Assembly (NCBI GenBank): GCA_963693635.1
Contig: CAVOBC010000017.1
Location: 1-25,969 of the forward strand
Reading direction: 5' to 3'
Source: CAVOBC01 sp963693635
GTDB lineage: Bacteria > Pseudomonadota > Gammaproteobacteria > Pseudomonadales > Azotimanducaceae
Length of the DNA stretch: 25,969 bases
Translations under genes and position numbers: made by a program
In this document: positions 14,988 through 22,161 of the stretch, piece by piece
How positions within the stretch are numbered: the first letter of the stretch is position 1
How the letters are laid out: each line of letters starts with the position of its first letter
The notes under the pieces: model-generated
What the model was told of the DNA's origin: nothing
The model's database searches: none
What the model saw: only the letters and a program-made list of their open reading frames with translations

Positions 14988-15955
14988 CAGACGAAATCCC
15001 CGTGCTGCAGGTGCAGGGGCTCACCAAGTATTTTCCAGTGGCCAAGAAGCTATTCGGTGGCCCCACGCGCTACGTACATGCCGTCGACGGTGTTGATCTC
15101 CATGTTGGCGAGGGCGAGACGTTGGGTCTCGTTGGCGAGAGTGGTTGCGGAAAATCGACAGTTGGGCGCACCATCCTGCGCCTGCTGACGCCAACAACCG
15201 GCACGATCCGTCTGCTGGGCGACGACATCACGACGTTGCGCAATCGCGAACTCAGGCCACATCGGGCTCGAATGCAGATCATCTTTCAGGATCCGTTCTC
15301 GTCACTCGACCCGCGCATGAAGGCGGGAACGATTGTTGGCGAACTGCTGAATGTCCACGAGCGGCTTAGCCGCGCTGAGCGGGACGAACGGGTTGCCTCG
15401 CTATTCGACCGGGTAGGTTTGCGGGTCAGTCAAATGCAGAACTATCCGCACGAATTCTCGGGCGGACAGCGGCAGAGGCTGGGGATTGCCCGCGCACTCT
15501 CGCTTAATCCCAAGCTCATTGTGTGCGATGAGCCGGTATCTGCGCTTGATGTATCCATTCAGGCGCAGGTGATCAACCTGCTGGCAGATCTGCAACAGGA
15601 GTTCGGCATCGCGTATCTCTTTATTGCGCACGATCTGGCCGTCGTTGAGCACATCAGCGACCGGGTCGCAGTGATGTATCTGGGGCGTATCGTCGAAACG
15701 GCAGAACGACGGGAACTGTTTGCCAATCCGCAACATCCTTACACCGAGAGTCTCCTCGCGGCGGTGCCGGTGCCGGACCCCACGCGGCGCAGTGACCGGC
15801 AGATCCTGTCGGGCGACGTACCGAGTCCGATTGATCGACCAAGCGGTTGCCACTTTCACACGCGATGCCCCTACGCCACCGAGCAATGCAAGGTAGAGAC
15901 GCCGGTGCCGCGTGAAGTTGGCGACGGGCACGTCGTGACCTGTCACCTGCGATGA
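14984..15955 (+). CDS. dppF: Peptide/nickel-type ABC transporter ATPase (DppF/OppF-like)
   Basis: The second ATPase of the importer, 323 residues, forming a heterodimer with the preceding one. It has the F-type opening VQGLTKYFPV with HAVDGVDLHV, Walker A at 51-59 (GESGCGKST), signature FSGGQRQR from 158, Walker B to D182-E183 (LIVCDEPVSALD), the FIAHDLAVVEH switch and a C-terminal CHFHTRCPYATEQC segment. ATG 14984 overlaps the upstream TGA and has CAGGAG just before it; the earlier in-frame ATG at 14885 lies inside the dppD coding region and is rejected. Its own stop overlaps the first possible start of the binding protein (ATGA at 15952-15955), so three genes are tightly coupled. Confidence 0.93.
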   Translation: MTDEIPVLQVQGLTKYFPVAKKLFGGPTRYVHAVDGVDLHVGEGETLGLVGESGCGKSTVGRTILRLLTPTTGTIRLLGDDITTLRNRELRPHRARMQIIFQDPFSSLDPRMKAGTIVGELLNVHERLSRAERDERVASLFDRVGLRVSQMQNYPHEFSGGQRQRLGIARALSLNPKLIVCDEPVSALDVSIQAQVINLLADLQQEFGIAYLFIAHDLAVVEHISDRVAVMYLGRIVETAERRELFANPQHPYTESLLAAVPVPDPTRRSDRQILSGDVPSPIDRPSGCHFHTRCPYATEQCKVETPVPREVGDGHVVTCHLR

Positions 15956-15999
15956 AACGTTCTGCGATGAAGAAGGCTGCGATGAAGAAGGCTGCGATG
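15949..15999 (+). repeat. 15-bp tandem repeat carrying start codons
   Basis: Units begin at 15949 (GCGATGAAACGTTCT), 15964 and 15979 (both GCGATGAAGAAGGCT), with a partial unit at 15994; a further GCGATG occurs at 16012. Each unit holds an in-frame ATG, and the two identical units also hold AAGAAGG ending five bases before the next ATG. The array begins inside the last codons of dppF. Confidence 0.9.
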
Positions 16000-17649
16000 A
16001 CGGTGACGGCTGCGATGACTCGGATGAAAAAAGCGCTTGGCATGTTCGCATTGACAGCATTGGCCATTTTGGCCCTGGCGGGTTGTAGCGGCGAGCCGTC
16101 GACTACCGATTCGGCGGCTGCACAGCCAGCGCTGCCGCGGCCGTCAGCCCGCCATGGTGGCCATTTGCGGGTTGGCTACGCCATTGAACCGACATCGCTT
16201 GATGCCGTGCTTGGCCGGTCGGGTGGGGACGCGTACTACTGGCGGCAGATTTACGATCAGTTGGTGGATGCAAACCGGGATCTCACGCCACGTCCGGAAA
16301 CATCGCTTGCGGTCTCCTGGGAAGTTGGTACCCATCCGGATTCCATCACCTTCAACCTGCGCCAGGGCGTGCGGTATCACGATGGCAGGCCATTCGATGC
16401 GGCGTCGGTGAAGTTCAACGTGGAGCGCATCCTGGACCCGGCAACGCGGGCAACTCCGCGTGCCTCCATGACGGTGATTGAATCGGTCGATGTGCTGGAC
16501 ACCCATCGGGTGCGCTTCAATCTCTCTGGGCCGTGGGGCGCCGGGCTTAGCATGCTCGCGGACCGGGGCGGAGTGATGAACTCGCCGTCGATGGTCGAGG
16601 CGTTGGGGGCTGATTATGGCTGGAAGCCAGCGGGGACCGGGCCGTTCAAGGTCAACAAGGTGGTCAGCGGCACGATGGTGCATTTGGTGCGAAACGAGGA
16701 CTACTGGGGCAGGGACGCATCGGGTCATCCGCTGCCGTATCTCGATGAAGTAACCATCCGTGTCATCCGCGATCAGACCGTCCTCGCGTCGGCATTGCGA
16801 ACCGGCGAGATCGATGTCGCCTATCTTCCCTACAAGGACGTTGCCGCGTTTCAGCGGGATGATCGGTTTAACATCGAAACGATGGAAGGCGGCAGCATCG
16901 CGCTGCTCCTGACCTTCAATGTCGGTGCGTCGCCCGCAGACAATGTGGACTTGCGTCGCGCGATTGCGCACGCGCTCGATCCCCGGGTCATCAACCGAGC
17001 GATCTTTTTTGACCGTGTCGTCGAGGCGGACTCGGGTATGTGGCCGGTCGGTGCGTGGGCGCACGATCCTGATGTTGCCCGGCCACATTATGATCCCGAG
17101 AAGGCGAAGGCGTTGCTCGCCAGGGCAGGCTTCTCTGACGGCGTCGAGTTCACGGCAGTGACCAACAACTCGCCGGTGCTCGTACCAACGGCGGAGGTCA
17201 TCCGCGCGATGCTGAAGCGGGTTGGTATCACGATGAACATCGAAGTGCTGAACACGGGAGCGGCGACCGAAGGGTTCTTCCATGGCCGCAAGTTCCCGCT
17301 CTACATCACCTCCTGGAGTCGGTATCCGGAGCCGGACTGGCTGGCGTCGCTTGCGTACAAGAGTGACGGCTATTACAACGCGGGTAACGTGACGCGTCCT
17401 GACATCGATGCGCTGGTGACGAAAGGTGCGTCGCTCTATGGCATCGATGCACGACGGCCGGTCTATCAGGCGCTGAATGCAATTGTGCTGGACGAGGCGT
17501 GGTTTGTGCCGCTCTTGTATGGGGTCAACTACGCGGCCGCGCCTCGCAAGGTCAGGAATCTCGATCGGCTGATGGGATGGGACGGAAAAATGAATCTCCG
17601 ACACATCTGGATGGAACAGAACGATCAAACCCTGAACGACAGCAAATAG
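15952..17649 (+). CDS. dppA: ABC transporter solute-binding lipoprotein, family 5
   Basis: The ligand-capturing component of the importer, an SBP_bac_5 (DppA/OppA/NikA-like) protein of about 541-565 residues anchored in the periplasm through a lipid on Cys45. The lipobox LALAGC ends a hydrophobic stretch from MKKALGMFALTALAILALAG. Mature-domain marks are GGHLRVGYAIEPTSLDAV, LAVSWEVG, ITFNLRQGVRYHDGRPFDA and ASVKFNVERILDP, followed by GTGPFKVNKV and LLTFNVGASP. Six in-frame ATGs lie at 15952, 15967, 15982, 15997, 16015 and 16024. A signal peptide starting at 16015 or 16024 would have normal length, whereas 15952 would add a Met-Lys-Lys repeat tail. The third and fourth ATGs have AAGAAGG in front. 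The ligand is unknown; SBP_bac_5 members bind peptides, opines, nickel or sugars. Confidence 0.92.
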   Translation: MKRSAMKKAAMKKAAMTVTAAMTRMKKALGMFALTALAILALAGCSGEPSTTDSAAAQPALPRPSARHGGHLRVGYAIEPTSLDAVLGRSGGDAYYWRQIYDQLVDANRDLTPRPETSLAVSWEVGTHPDSITFNLRQGVRYHDGRPFDAASVKFNVERILDPATRATPRASMTVIESVDVLDTHRVRFNLSGPWGAGLSMLADRGGVMNSPSMVEALGADYGWKPAGTGPFKVNKVVSGTMVHLVRNEDYWGRDASGHPLPYLDEVTIRVIRDQTVLASALRTGEIDVAYLPYKDVAAFQRDDRFNIETMEGGSIALLLTFNVGASPADNVDLRRAIAHALDPRVINRAIFFDRVVEADSGMWPVGAWAHDPDVARPHYDPEKAKALLARAGFSDGVEFTAVTNNSPVLVPTAEVIRAMLKRVGITMNIEVLNTGAATEGFFHGRKFPLYITSWSRYPEPDWLASLAYKSDGYYNAGNVTRPDIDALVTKGASLYGIDARRPVYQALNAIVLDEAWFVPLLYGVNYAAAPRKVRNLDRLMGWDGKMNLRHIWMEQNDQTLNDSK

Positions 17650-17727
17650 TCGCTGAGCCGAGATACAAAAAGACCCATGTGCGCCGTGAATAACCACTTT
17701 CAAACCCTGTACCGGGGGCTTTAGACC

Positions 17728-18681
17728 ATGTGGCGCTACGTCGCTCGACGGCTGCTGCAGATGGTGCCCGTGCTCCTGATGGTCACGATGATGGTGTACA
17801 GCCTGATGCTGGCTATTCCGGGCGACCCCGCGCGCGCCCTCGTTGGCCCGGGGGAATCGTTGGACGAGGAGCAACTCGCACTCATTCGCAAAGAGCATCA
17901 TCTCGACGAGCCGATGATCGTCCAGTACGGCATCTGGTTGTCCCGTGCCCTCTCGGGTGATCTGGGACGATCGACGCAGAACCAGCGACCGGTTGCCGAA
18001 GAACTTCGTACGCGAGCCGCGGTGACGCTGCAGTTCGGCATCGTCGCCTGGATCTTTGCGGTGCTGATCGCGGTGCCGGCAGGCATTGTCTCGGCGGTGT
18101 ATCGAGGCAAGGCGGTCGATTACGTCGCGACTATCCTCTCGATTGGCGGGGTCGCCATTCCCAACTTCTGGCTTGGGGTCATGTCGATATTGCTCTTTGG
18201 CGTAAAGCTCGGTTGGCTACCTGCGCAGGGCTATGTCGATATCACGGAAGATCCGATCGAGGGATTGCGCCACATGGCGCTGCCGGCGTTTGCGCTCGGC
18301 ATCACGAGTTGTGCGCTCATCATGCGGCAGTCGCGGTCAGCCATGCTGGAGGTGCTGGCGCAGGACTATGTACGCACCGCGAGGGCCAAGGGCCTGCGGG
18401 CATTCCAGGTGATATGGATCCACGCGTTACGCAATGCGCTGCTGCCAGTCGTCACGGTTTTCGGCCTGCAAACCGGCCGGATTTTCGCGGGTGCTGTTGT
18501 CATCGAAACGCTTTTTGGCATACCCGGCATGGGCCAGTTTATGGTGCAGGCGATCTTTGCGCGGGACTTCATGGCGGTGCAGGGTGCGGTGCTCGTGATG
18601 GCACTTGCGGTTCTTATTGCAAACCTGGCGACCGACCTCGTCTATGCGTGGCTCGACCCAAGGATCCGCTACGATGAGTGA
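17728..18681 (+). CDS. dppB: ABC transporter permease (DppB-like)
   Basis: First inner-membrane permease, 317 residues. It has the typical B-type start MWRYVARRLLQMVPVLLMVT, an N-terminal helix, a periplasmic segment (IPGDPARALVGPGESLDEEQ, then IRKEHHLDEPMIVQYGIWL), and five further membrane spans. The EAA loop that docks on the ATPases is QDYVRTARAKGLRAFQVIWI, continuing HALRNALLPV. The end AWLDPRIRYDE is standard. It sits 78 bases after the binding protein; that spacer holds no gene or terminator. The start is ATG 17728 with a weak G-rich site upstream. The stop overlaps the next gene by eight bases. Confidence 0.93.
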   Translation: MWRYVARRLLQMVPVLLMVTMMVYSLMLAIPGDPARALVGPGESLDEEQLALIRKEHHLDEPMIVQYGIWLSRALSGDLGRSTQNQRPVAEELRTRAAVTLQFGIVAWIFAVLIAVPAGIVSAVYRGKAVDYVATILSIGGVAIPNFWLGVMSILLFGVKLGWLPAQGYVDITEDPIEGLRHMALPAFALGITSCALIMRQSRSAMLEVLAQDYVRTARAKGLRAFQVIWIHALRNALLPVVTVFGLQTGRIFAGAVVIETLFGIPGMGQFMVQAIFARDFMAVQGAVLVMALAVLIANLATDLVYAWLDPRIRYDE

Positions 18682-19561
18682 CCTTGCGGCGGACGCCACG
18701 ATGCAAAAGCCTCGCCATCCGGCGATGCAAGTGCTTGTCAAAGTGCTTGCGATTCCGCAGGCGGCGTTCGGTGTAGTGATCATCGCGCTGACGCTGTTGG
18801 CAGCGGTGTCAGCACCGCTGATCGTTCCCTACGATGCCGAGGCGATGGACTTTGACAATCTTCTGACCGGCTTCACGTCCAGCCATTGGTTGGGCACGGA
18901 CCAGATGGGTCGAGATACGCTGGCGCGACTGATCGTGGGTGCACAGGTGGCGCTGATGGTCAGTCTCGGTGCGGTTGGCATCGGCGTGGTATTGGGCGTT
19001 CCTCTCGGGCTCGCGGCTGTTTACTTCCGCGGCTTCGTTGACGACATCATCATGCGCATGATGGACGCGCTGGTCGTCTTTCCCAGCCTCTTGATTGCGG
19101 TGGGTCTTGCGGCTGCCATGGGCGGCTCGCTCGGCACGGTGATCCTCGCGATTGGCATTGCGAATGTGCCGTGGATGGCGCGCGTCATCCGCAGCCAGGG
19201 TTTGACGATTCGCGAGCTTGACTACGTCGCTGCGGCAGAAGCCGGTGGCATGTCTCACCTACGCATCATCTTTGCCCACATCCTGCCGAACAGCGTTGCC
19301 CCCGTTATCGTTCAGAGCACGTTGTCCATGGGCTATGCGGTGTTAACTGAAGCCGCGCTGGGCTTCATTGGCGTTGGCATACAGCCGCCGACGCCCACCT
19401 GGGGCAACATGCTGCAACAGGCATTCCCGATGCTGGACCAGCAACCCATGCTATCGGTTGTCCCGGGCCTCGCCATATTCGTGTTGGTGCTAGCGTTCAA
19501 TTTCGTCGGCGATGGGCTGCGCGATGTGCTGGACCCGCGACTGAAGGGCGTTATCCACTAG
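18674..19561 (+). CDS. dppC: ABC transporter permease (DppC-like)
   Basis: Second permease, 295 residues, partner of the DppB-like protein. Family marks are LIVPYDAEAMDFDNLL, HWLGTDQMGRDTLARLIVGA, VLGVPLGLAAVYFRG, the EAA loop LDYVAAAEAGGMSHLRIIFA then HILPNSVAPV, and the near-terminal EAALGFIGVGIQPPTPTWGN. ATG 18674 overlaps the previous gene by eight bases; the earlier in-frame start at 18605 is inside dppB and gives non-family residues. It closes the operon, so the window holds a complete two-ATPase, two-permease, one-lipoprotein importer in the order D-F-A-B-C. Confidence 0.93.
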   Translation: MSDLAADATMQKPRHPAMQVLVKVLAIPQAAFGVVIIALTLLAAVSAPLIVPYDAEAMDFDNLLTGFTSSHWLGTDQMGRDTLARLIVGAQVALMVSLGAVGIGVVLGVPLGLAAVYFRGFVDDIIMRMMDALVVFPSLLIAVGLAAAMGGSLGTVILAIGIANVPWMARVIRSQGLTIRELDYVAAAEAGGMSHLRIIFAHILPNSVAPVIVQSTLSMGYAVLTEAALGFIGVGIQPPTPTWGNMLQQAFPMLDQQPMLSVVPGLAIFVLVLAFNFVGDGLRDVLDPRLKGVIH

Positions 19562-19571
19562 GTTCTCTGCC

Positions 19572-19597
19572 GACAAGCAACCCTGCTGACAAGCAAC
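19572..19597. repeat. Short direct repeat at the convergent junction
   Basis: GACAAGCAAC occurs at 19572-19581 and 19588-19597 between the converging dppC and transporter genes. There is no hairpin with a T-run in this 49-base junction, so no terminator is called. Confidence 0.4.
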
Positions 19598-19610
19598 GTG
19601 CTCTATGCAG

Positions 19611-21077
19611 TCATTCAGTGGCGGTCTGGCTGGCGCCGACCTGGATGCCCCGGCGCTCGATCCGCTCTCGAATGCGGCGTTGGCGCTCTTCTGTCAGCGG
19701 ATAGCGCCAGATAAAGGGCAGGGCCAGGAATTTGATAAACGCGGGAATGATGGAGTATGCCAGCGTCAACACGAGCAGTGAGGTCTCGGAGTTGCCCCCC
19801 GTCGTGCGCGCCAGCGCCGGGTCTGCGGTCGCGTCGAAGCCGAAGAGTCCAACCAGCGCCAGGGCCAGCGCGCCACCGGCGGCGACGCCGCCCTTCAGCA
19901 ACATGCCCCACACGGAAAAGTAGAGTCCGGCGCGTTGCTCGCCCACGCGCGCAGAATCGATGTCGACGGCGTCGGCGGCCATCGCCGCGGGCAGCGCAAG
20001 CATAGCGCCCTCGGTGCAACCCTTCATCACCATGATAAAGAGAAAGAGGCCGAACTCGCCCTGGGGGATGAAGGGAATGAATGACGCCCAAATGCTGTAC
20101 CAGATGACGACGACGATGAAGCCGCGATGCTTGCCGATTCGATTGGCGAGAGCGGTCCATCCGAAGAGGCCGATGACGGCTGCGCCGTAGTAAACAAGCA
20201 GGTACACGGAGTACCACTCGCCGGCGTTGATGACGTGCTTGACGAAGAAAAATGAGAGGCCACCGGTCATGGCACCGCCGAAGGCGCTGACCGTGTAGCA
20301 GACGATCAGGCGCATGAACGGACCGTTTCGGCGGATCACCTTGAAGCTGGCGAGGAGTGTCGGCTTGCGATGCGGGATGACCACCTGGGGTGGTTCTTTG
20401 ACGAGTGTGGTCGCAATCAGTGCGGCGACCGGCAGTGCGACCATGATGAAGATGGCGAGCCAGACGAGAATGGTGCCTGGGTTGCCGGCGCTCGCTGCCA
20501 TCACCCCCCCGAGTTCGTTGGTGAAATCTGCGAGCAGGCCGCCGGTCGTGTTACCGGTGCTTGAGAGATAGATCAGGATGCCGGCGACGAGCGGCAATGC
20601 CGTCGCAATGACAACCCCGATGTAGTGAAACTGTTCCCGTCTGCTCGTGATCTTGGTGCGCTCTTTGTAGTCGGTCGACAGTTCCGCCCCCCAGGCGAAA
20701 TAAGGTAGCTGCACGATCGTGAAGGCGAGATAAATCATCACGACCCAGAACCCGAAGTACCAGATTGACGGGTTCTCAGGCGGTATGAACAGCATGTATA
20801 CCGACAGCATGAGAAAAGGTGTGCCGGCAATGATCCAGGGTTTTCTGCGCCCGATGGGCGTACGCAGCTTGTCCGATAGCGTGCCAATCAACGGGTCTGT
20901 AACGACATCAGACAGACGTGCAACAAAGATGATTGCCGCCATCGTAATGAGACTGATCCCGAGTTCAGCGTAGTGCGGCTGAACGTAGACGCCGACCGGT
21001 AGCAGCGCGACCGATACGGGCAGGTAGAGGCACGAGTAGCTCGCGATTCGCCACTCCGGCAACTTGGCGGTACTCAC
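19611..21077 (-). CDS. MFS transporter, GPH (MFS_2) cation symporter family
   Basis: A 488-residue twelve-helix carrier of the glycoside-pentoside-hexuronide:cation symporter group, which moves sugars, glycosides or related compounds with Na+ or H+. The signature lies after helix 2: ARLSDVVTDPLIGTLSDKLR then TPIGRRKPWI. Further marks are YFAWGAELSTDYKERTKIT in the helix 4-5 loop and GGLSFFFVKHVI in the second half. The end is a basic tail (RRIRERIERRG). The start is GTG 21077; no in-frame ATG with a better site was found. It converges on the ABC operon and is divergent from the YdcF gene 309 bases away. Homologues are often filed as unspecified MFS; substrate unknown. Confidence 0.9.
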   Translation of the reverse strand: MSTAKLPEWRIASYSCLYLPVSVALLPVGVYVQPHYAELGISLITMAAIIFVARLSDVVTDPLIGTLSDKLRTPIGRRKPWIIAGTPFLMLSVYMLFIPPENPSIWYFGFWVVMIYLAFTIVQLPYFAWGAELSTDYKERTKITSRREQFHYIGVVIATALPLVAGILIYLSSTGNTTGGLLADFTNELGGVMAASAGNPGTILVWLAIFIMVALPVAALIATTLVKEPPQVVIPHRKPTLLASFKVIRRNGPFMRLIVCYTVSAFGGAMTGGLSFFFVKHVINAGEWYSVYLLVYYGAAVIGLFGWTALANRIGKHRGFIVVVIWYSIWASFIPFIPQGEFGLFLFIMVMKGCTEGAMLALPAAMAADAVDIDSARVGEQRAGLYFSVWGMLLKGGVAAGGALALALVGLFGFDATADPALARTTGGNSETSLLVLTLAYSIIPAFIKFLALPFIWRYPLTEERQRRIRERIERRGIQVGASQTATE

Positions 21078-21386
21078 AGGTTCGCGCTCATACGGTCGTC
21101 TTCCAAGGTGACTGCCAGTCGTTTCCGACGGTCCGCGACACGGCCGCGGATTGTCGAGCGTCGCCCCTCAACGGCAGTCGCGCCGGCAACATAACACAGC
21201 CTCTGCTCAGCACGGGGTTGGGCGCGTCGACCAGAGCGCGGGTGCGCCGTGCCCTGGTGGGCGCCCCCTCAGGTATTCTGTAATTGCAGAAAAGAGGGCG
21301 CCGCAAGGTATGCCGTGCAAAATGCGATGACTCGTCGATGCGCTTGACGGTCGTTTAACTTGATTGTGGTCTGAGAGGGTCAGAAA
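21078..21386. other. Divergent intergenic region between transporter and YdcF genes
   Basis: This 309-base gap must hold promoters for both flanking genes. It contains the hairpin described at 21260-21302 and a TTGACG at about 21349, without a convincing -10 partner. No supported coding frame was found. Confidence 0.45.
21260..21302. other. Two-part stem-loop in the divergent promoter region
   Basis: The outer arm GGCGCCCCCTC (21260-21270) pairs with GAGGGCGCC (21294-21302), leaving two unpaired C bases. The inner arm TTCTG (21276-21280) pairs with CAGAA (21287-21291) around TAATTG. It lacks a T-run on either strand, so a regulatory or RNA-structure role is more likely than termination. Confidence 0.4.
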
Positions 21387-21941
21387 GTGGAAGACGTCCT
21401 GTTGGTGTTGGGTTTCGCGGCTGATGGTGATGATCCCGTCGTGCGAGCGAGGGTTGATAAGGCAGCCGAACTGCACGCGGCGGGTGCGGTGCCTCAGCTC
21501 ATCGTTAGCGGCTGTTGCAGCATGAAGCTGGAGCGGCAGCCTGAGATCACAGAAGCGGTTGTTATGCGGGATGAACTCATTGACCGCGGCGTGCCGCCAG
21601 CGTCCATCTTGCTCGAGGAAGAGTCGGTCGACACGTTGGGAAACCTGTATTTCTGCAAGAAATCGCTATTGTTGCCCTGTAGTTGGTACCACGTGGGCAT
21701 CGTCACGACGCCGTGGCATTGGCACCGGACGGAGTGGCTGGCCCAGAAGATTCTTGGTCCGGACTTCGAAGTCACCGGCTATCCGAGCGAACACCCGCAA
21801 GGGTGGGATGAGCGGGAAATCAAGAAGAGCGAACTACGTAATCGTACGCTTCTGAACGAGGCCCAGGCCCAGCTTGGTGGCATCACCGACGGGGACCACG
21901 AATCGATCGTGCCACATCTGGGCAAGATGCCGCCGAAGTAG
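21387..21941 (+). CDS. YdcF/DUF218 family protein
   Basis: A 184-residue protein of the YdcF/ElyC/SanA-like DUF218 family, a Rossmann-like fold. E. coli YdcF has been reported to bind SAM, while ElyC and SanA are linked to the envelope. Marks are the opening strand VLLVLGFAADGDDPVVRARV (the family normally has VLG-A), the helix KAAELHAAGAVPQLIVSGC, RDELIDRGVPPASILLEEES with VDTLGN, and the VGIVTTPWHWHRTEW strand-helix. There is no signal peptide, so it should be soluble and cytoplasmic. The start is GTG 21387 preceded by GAGAGGG. It stands alone between a divergent transporter and the RND pair. Confidence 0.85.
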   Translation: MEDVLLVLGFAADGDDPVVRARVDKAAELHAAGAVPQLIVSGCCSMKLERQPEITEAVVMRDELIDRGVPPASILLEEESVDTLGNLYFCKKSLLLPCSWYHVGIVTTPWHWHRTEWLAQKILGPDFEVTGYPSEHPQGWDEREIKKSELRNRTLLNEAQAQLGGITDGDHESIVPHLGKMPPK

Positions 21942-22161
21942 CGGTCGTAGAACACAATTGCGGGCCGCGACGGAATGGGCGGGCGTCTGCGTATAGTACG
22001 CAGTGTTCTCGACCGGTGAGGTCAAAATGACGATTCCCGGACATGGTGGTATTTAGCGTTGGATATACTAGTTGGTCCGGATCTCGGACCCGGGCGATGG
22101 GTCAAAACGAGAAGACAGATGTGGGTGCAGATTTGCGTGCAGACAGTTTGAGGCCGATACG
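21942..22161. other. Intergenic region upstream of the RND pair
   Basis: Contains the palindrome noted at 21987-22003 and little else. The plus frame is open from 22072, but the residues before 22162 are hydrophilic and would place a long non-signal extension before the lipoprotein signal. Confidence 0.4.
21987..22003. promoter_or_regulatory. Palindromic operator candidate over a -10 element
   Basis: CTGCGTA-TAG-TACGCAG is a perfect 7-3-7 palindrome. TATAGT at 21992-21997 inside it differs from the -10 consensus at one position; the best -35 at 17-base spacing, GACGGA, is poor. Palindromes over a promoter in front of RND pumps are commonly TetR-family sites. No regulator gene is in the window. 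Confidence 0.5.

Noticed and set aside
16144..17901. 585-codon open frame antisense to the binding-protein gene
   Set aside because: It mirrors the third-position GC bias of the well-supported SBP gene; the translation is rich in His and Arg with no domain pattern and no ribosome site.
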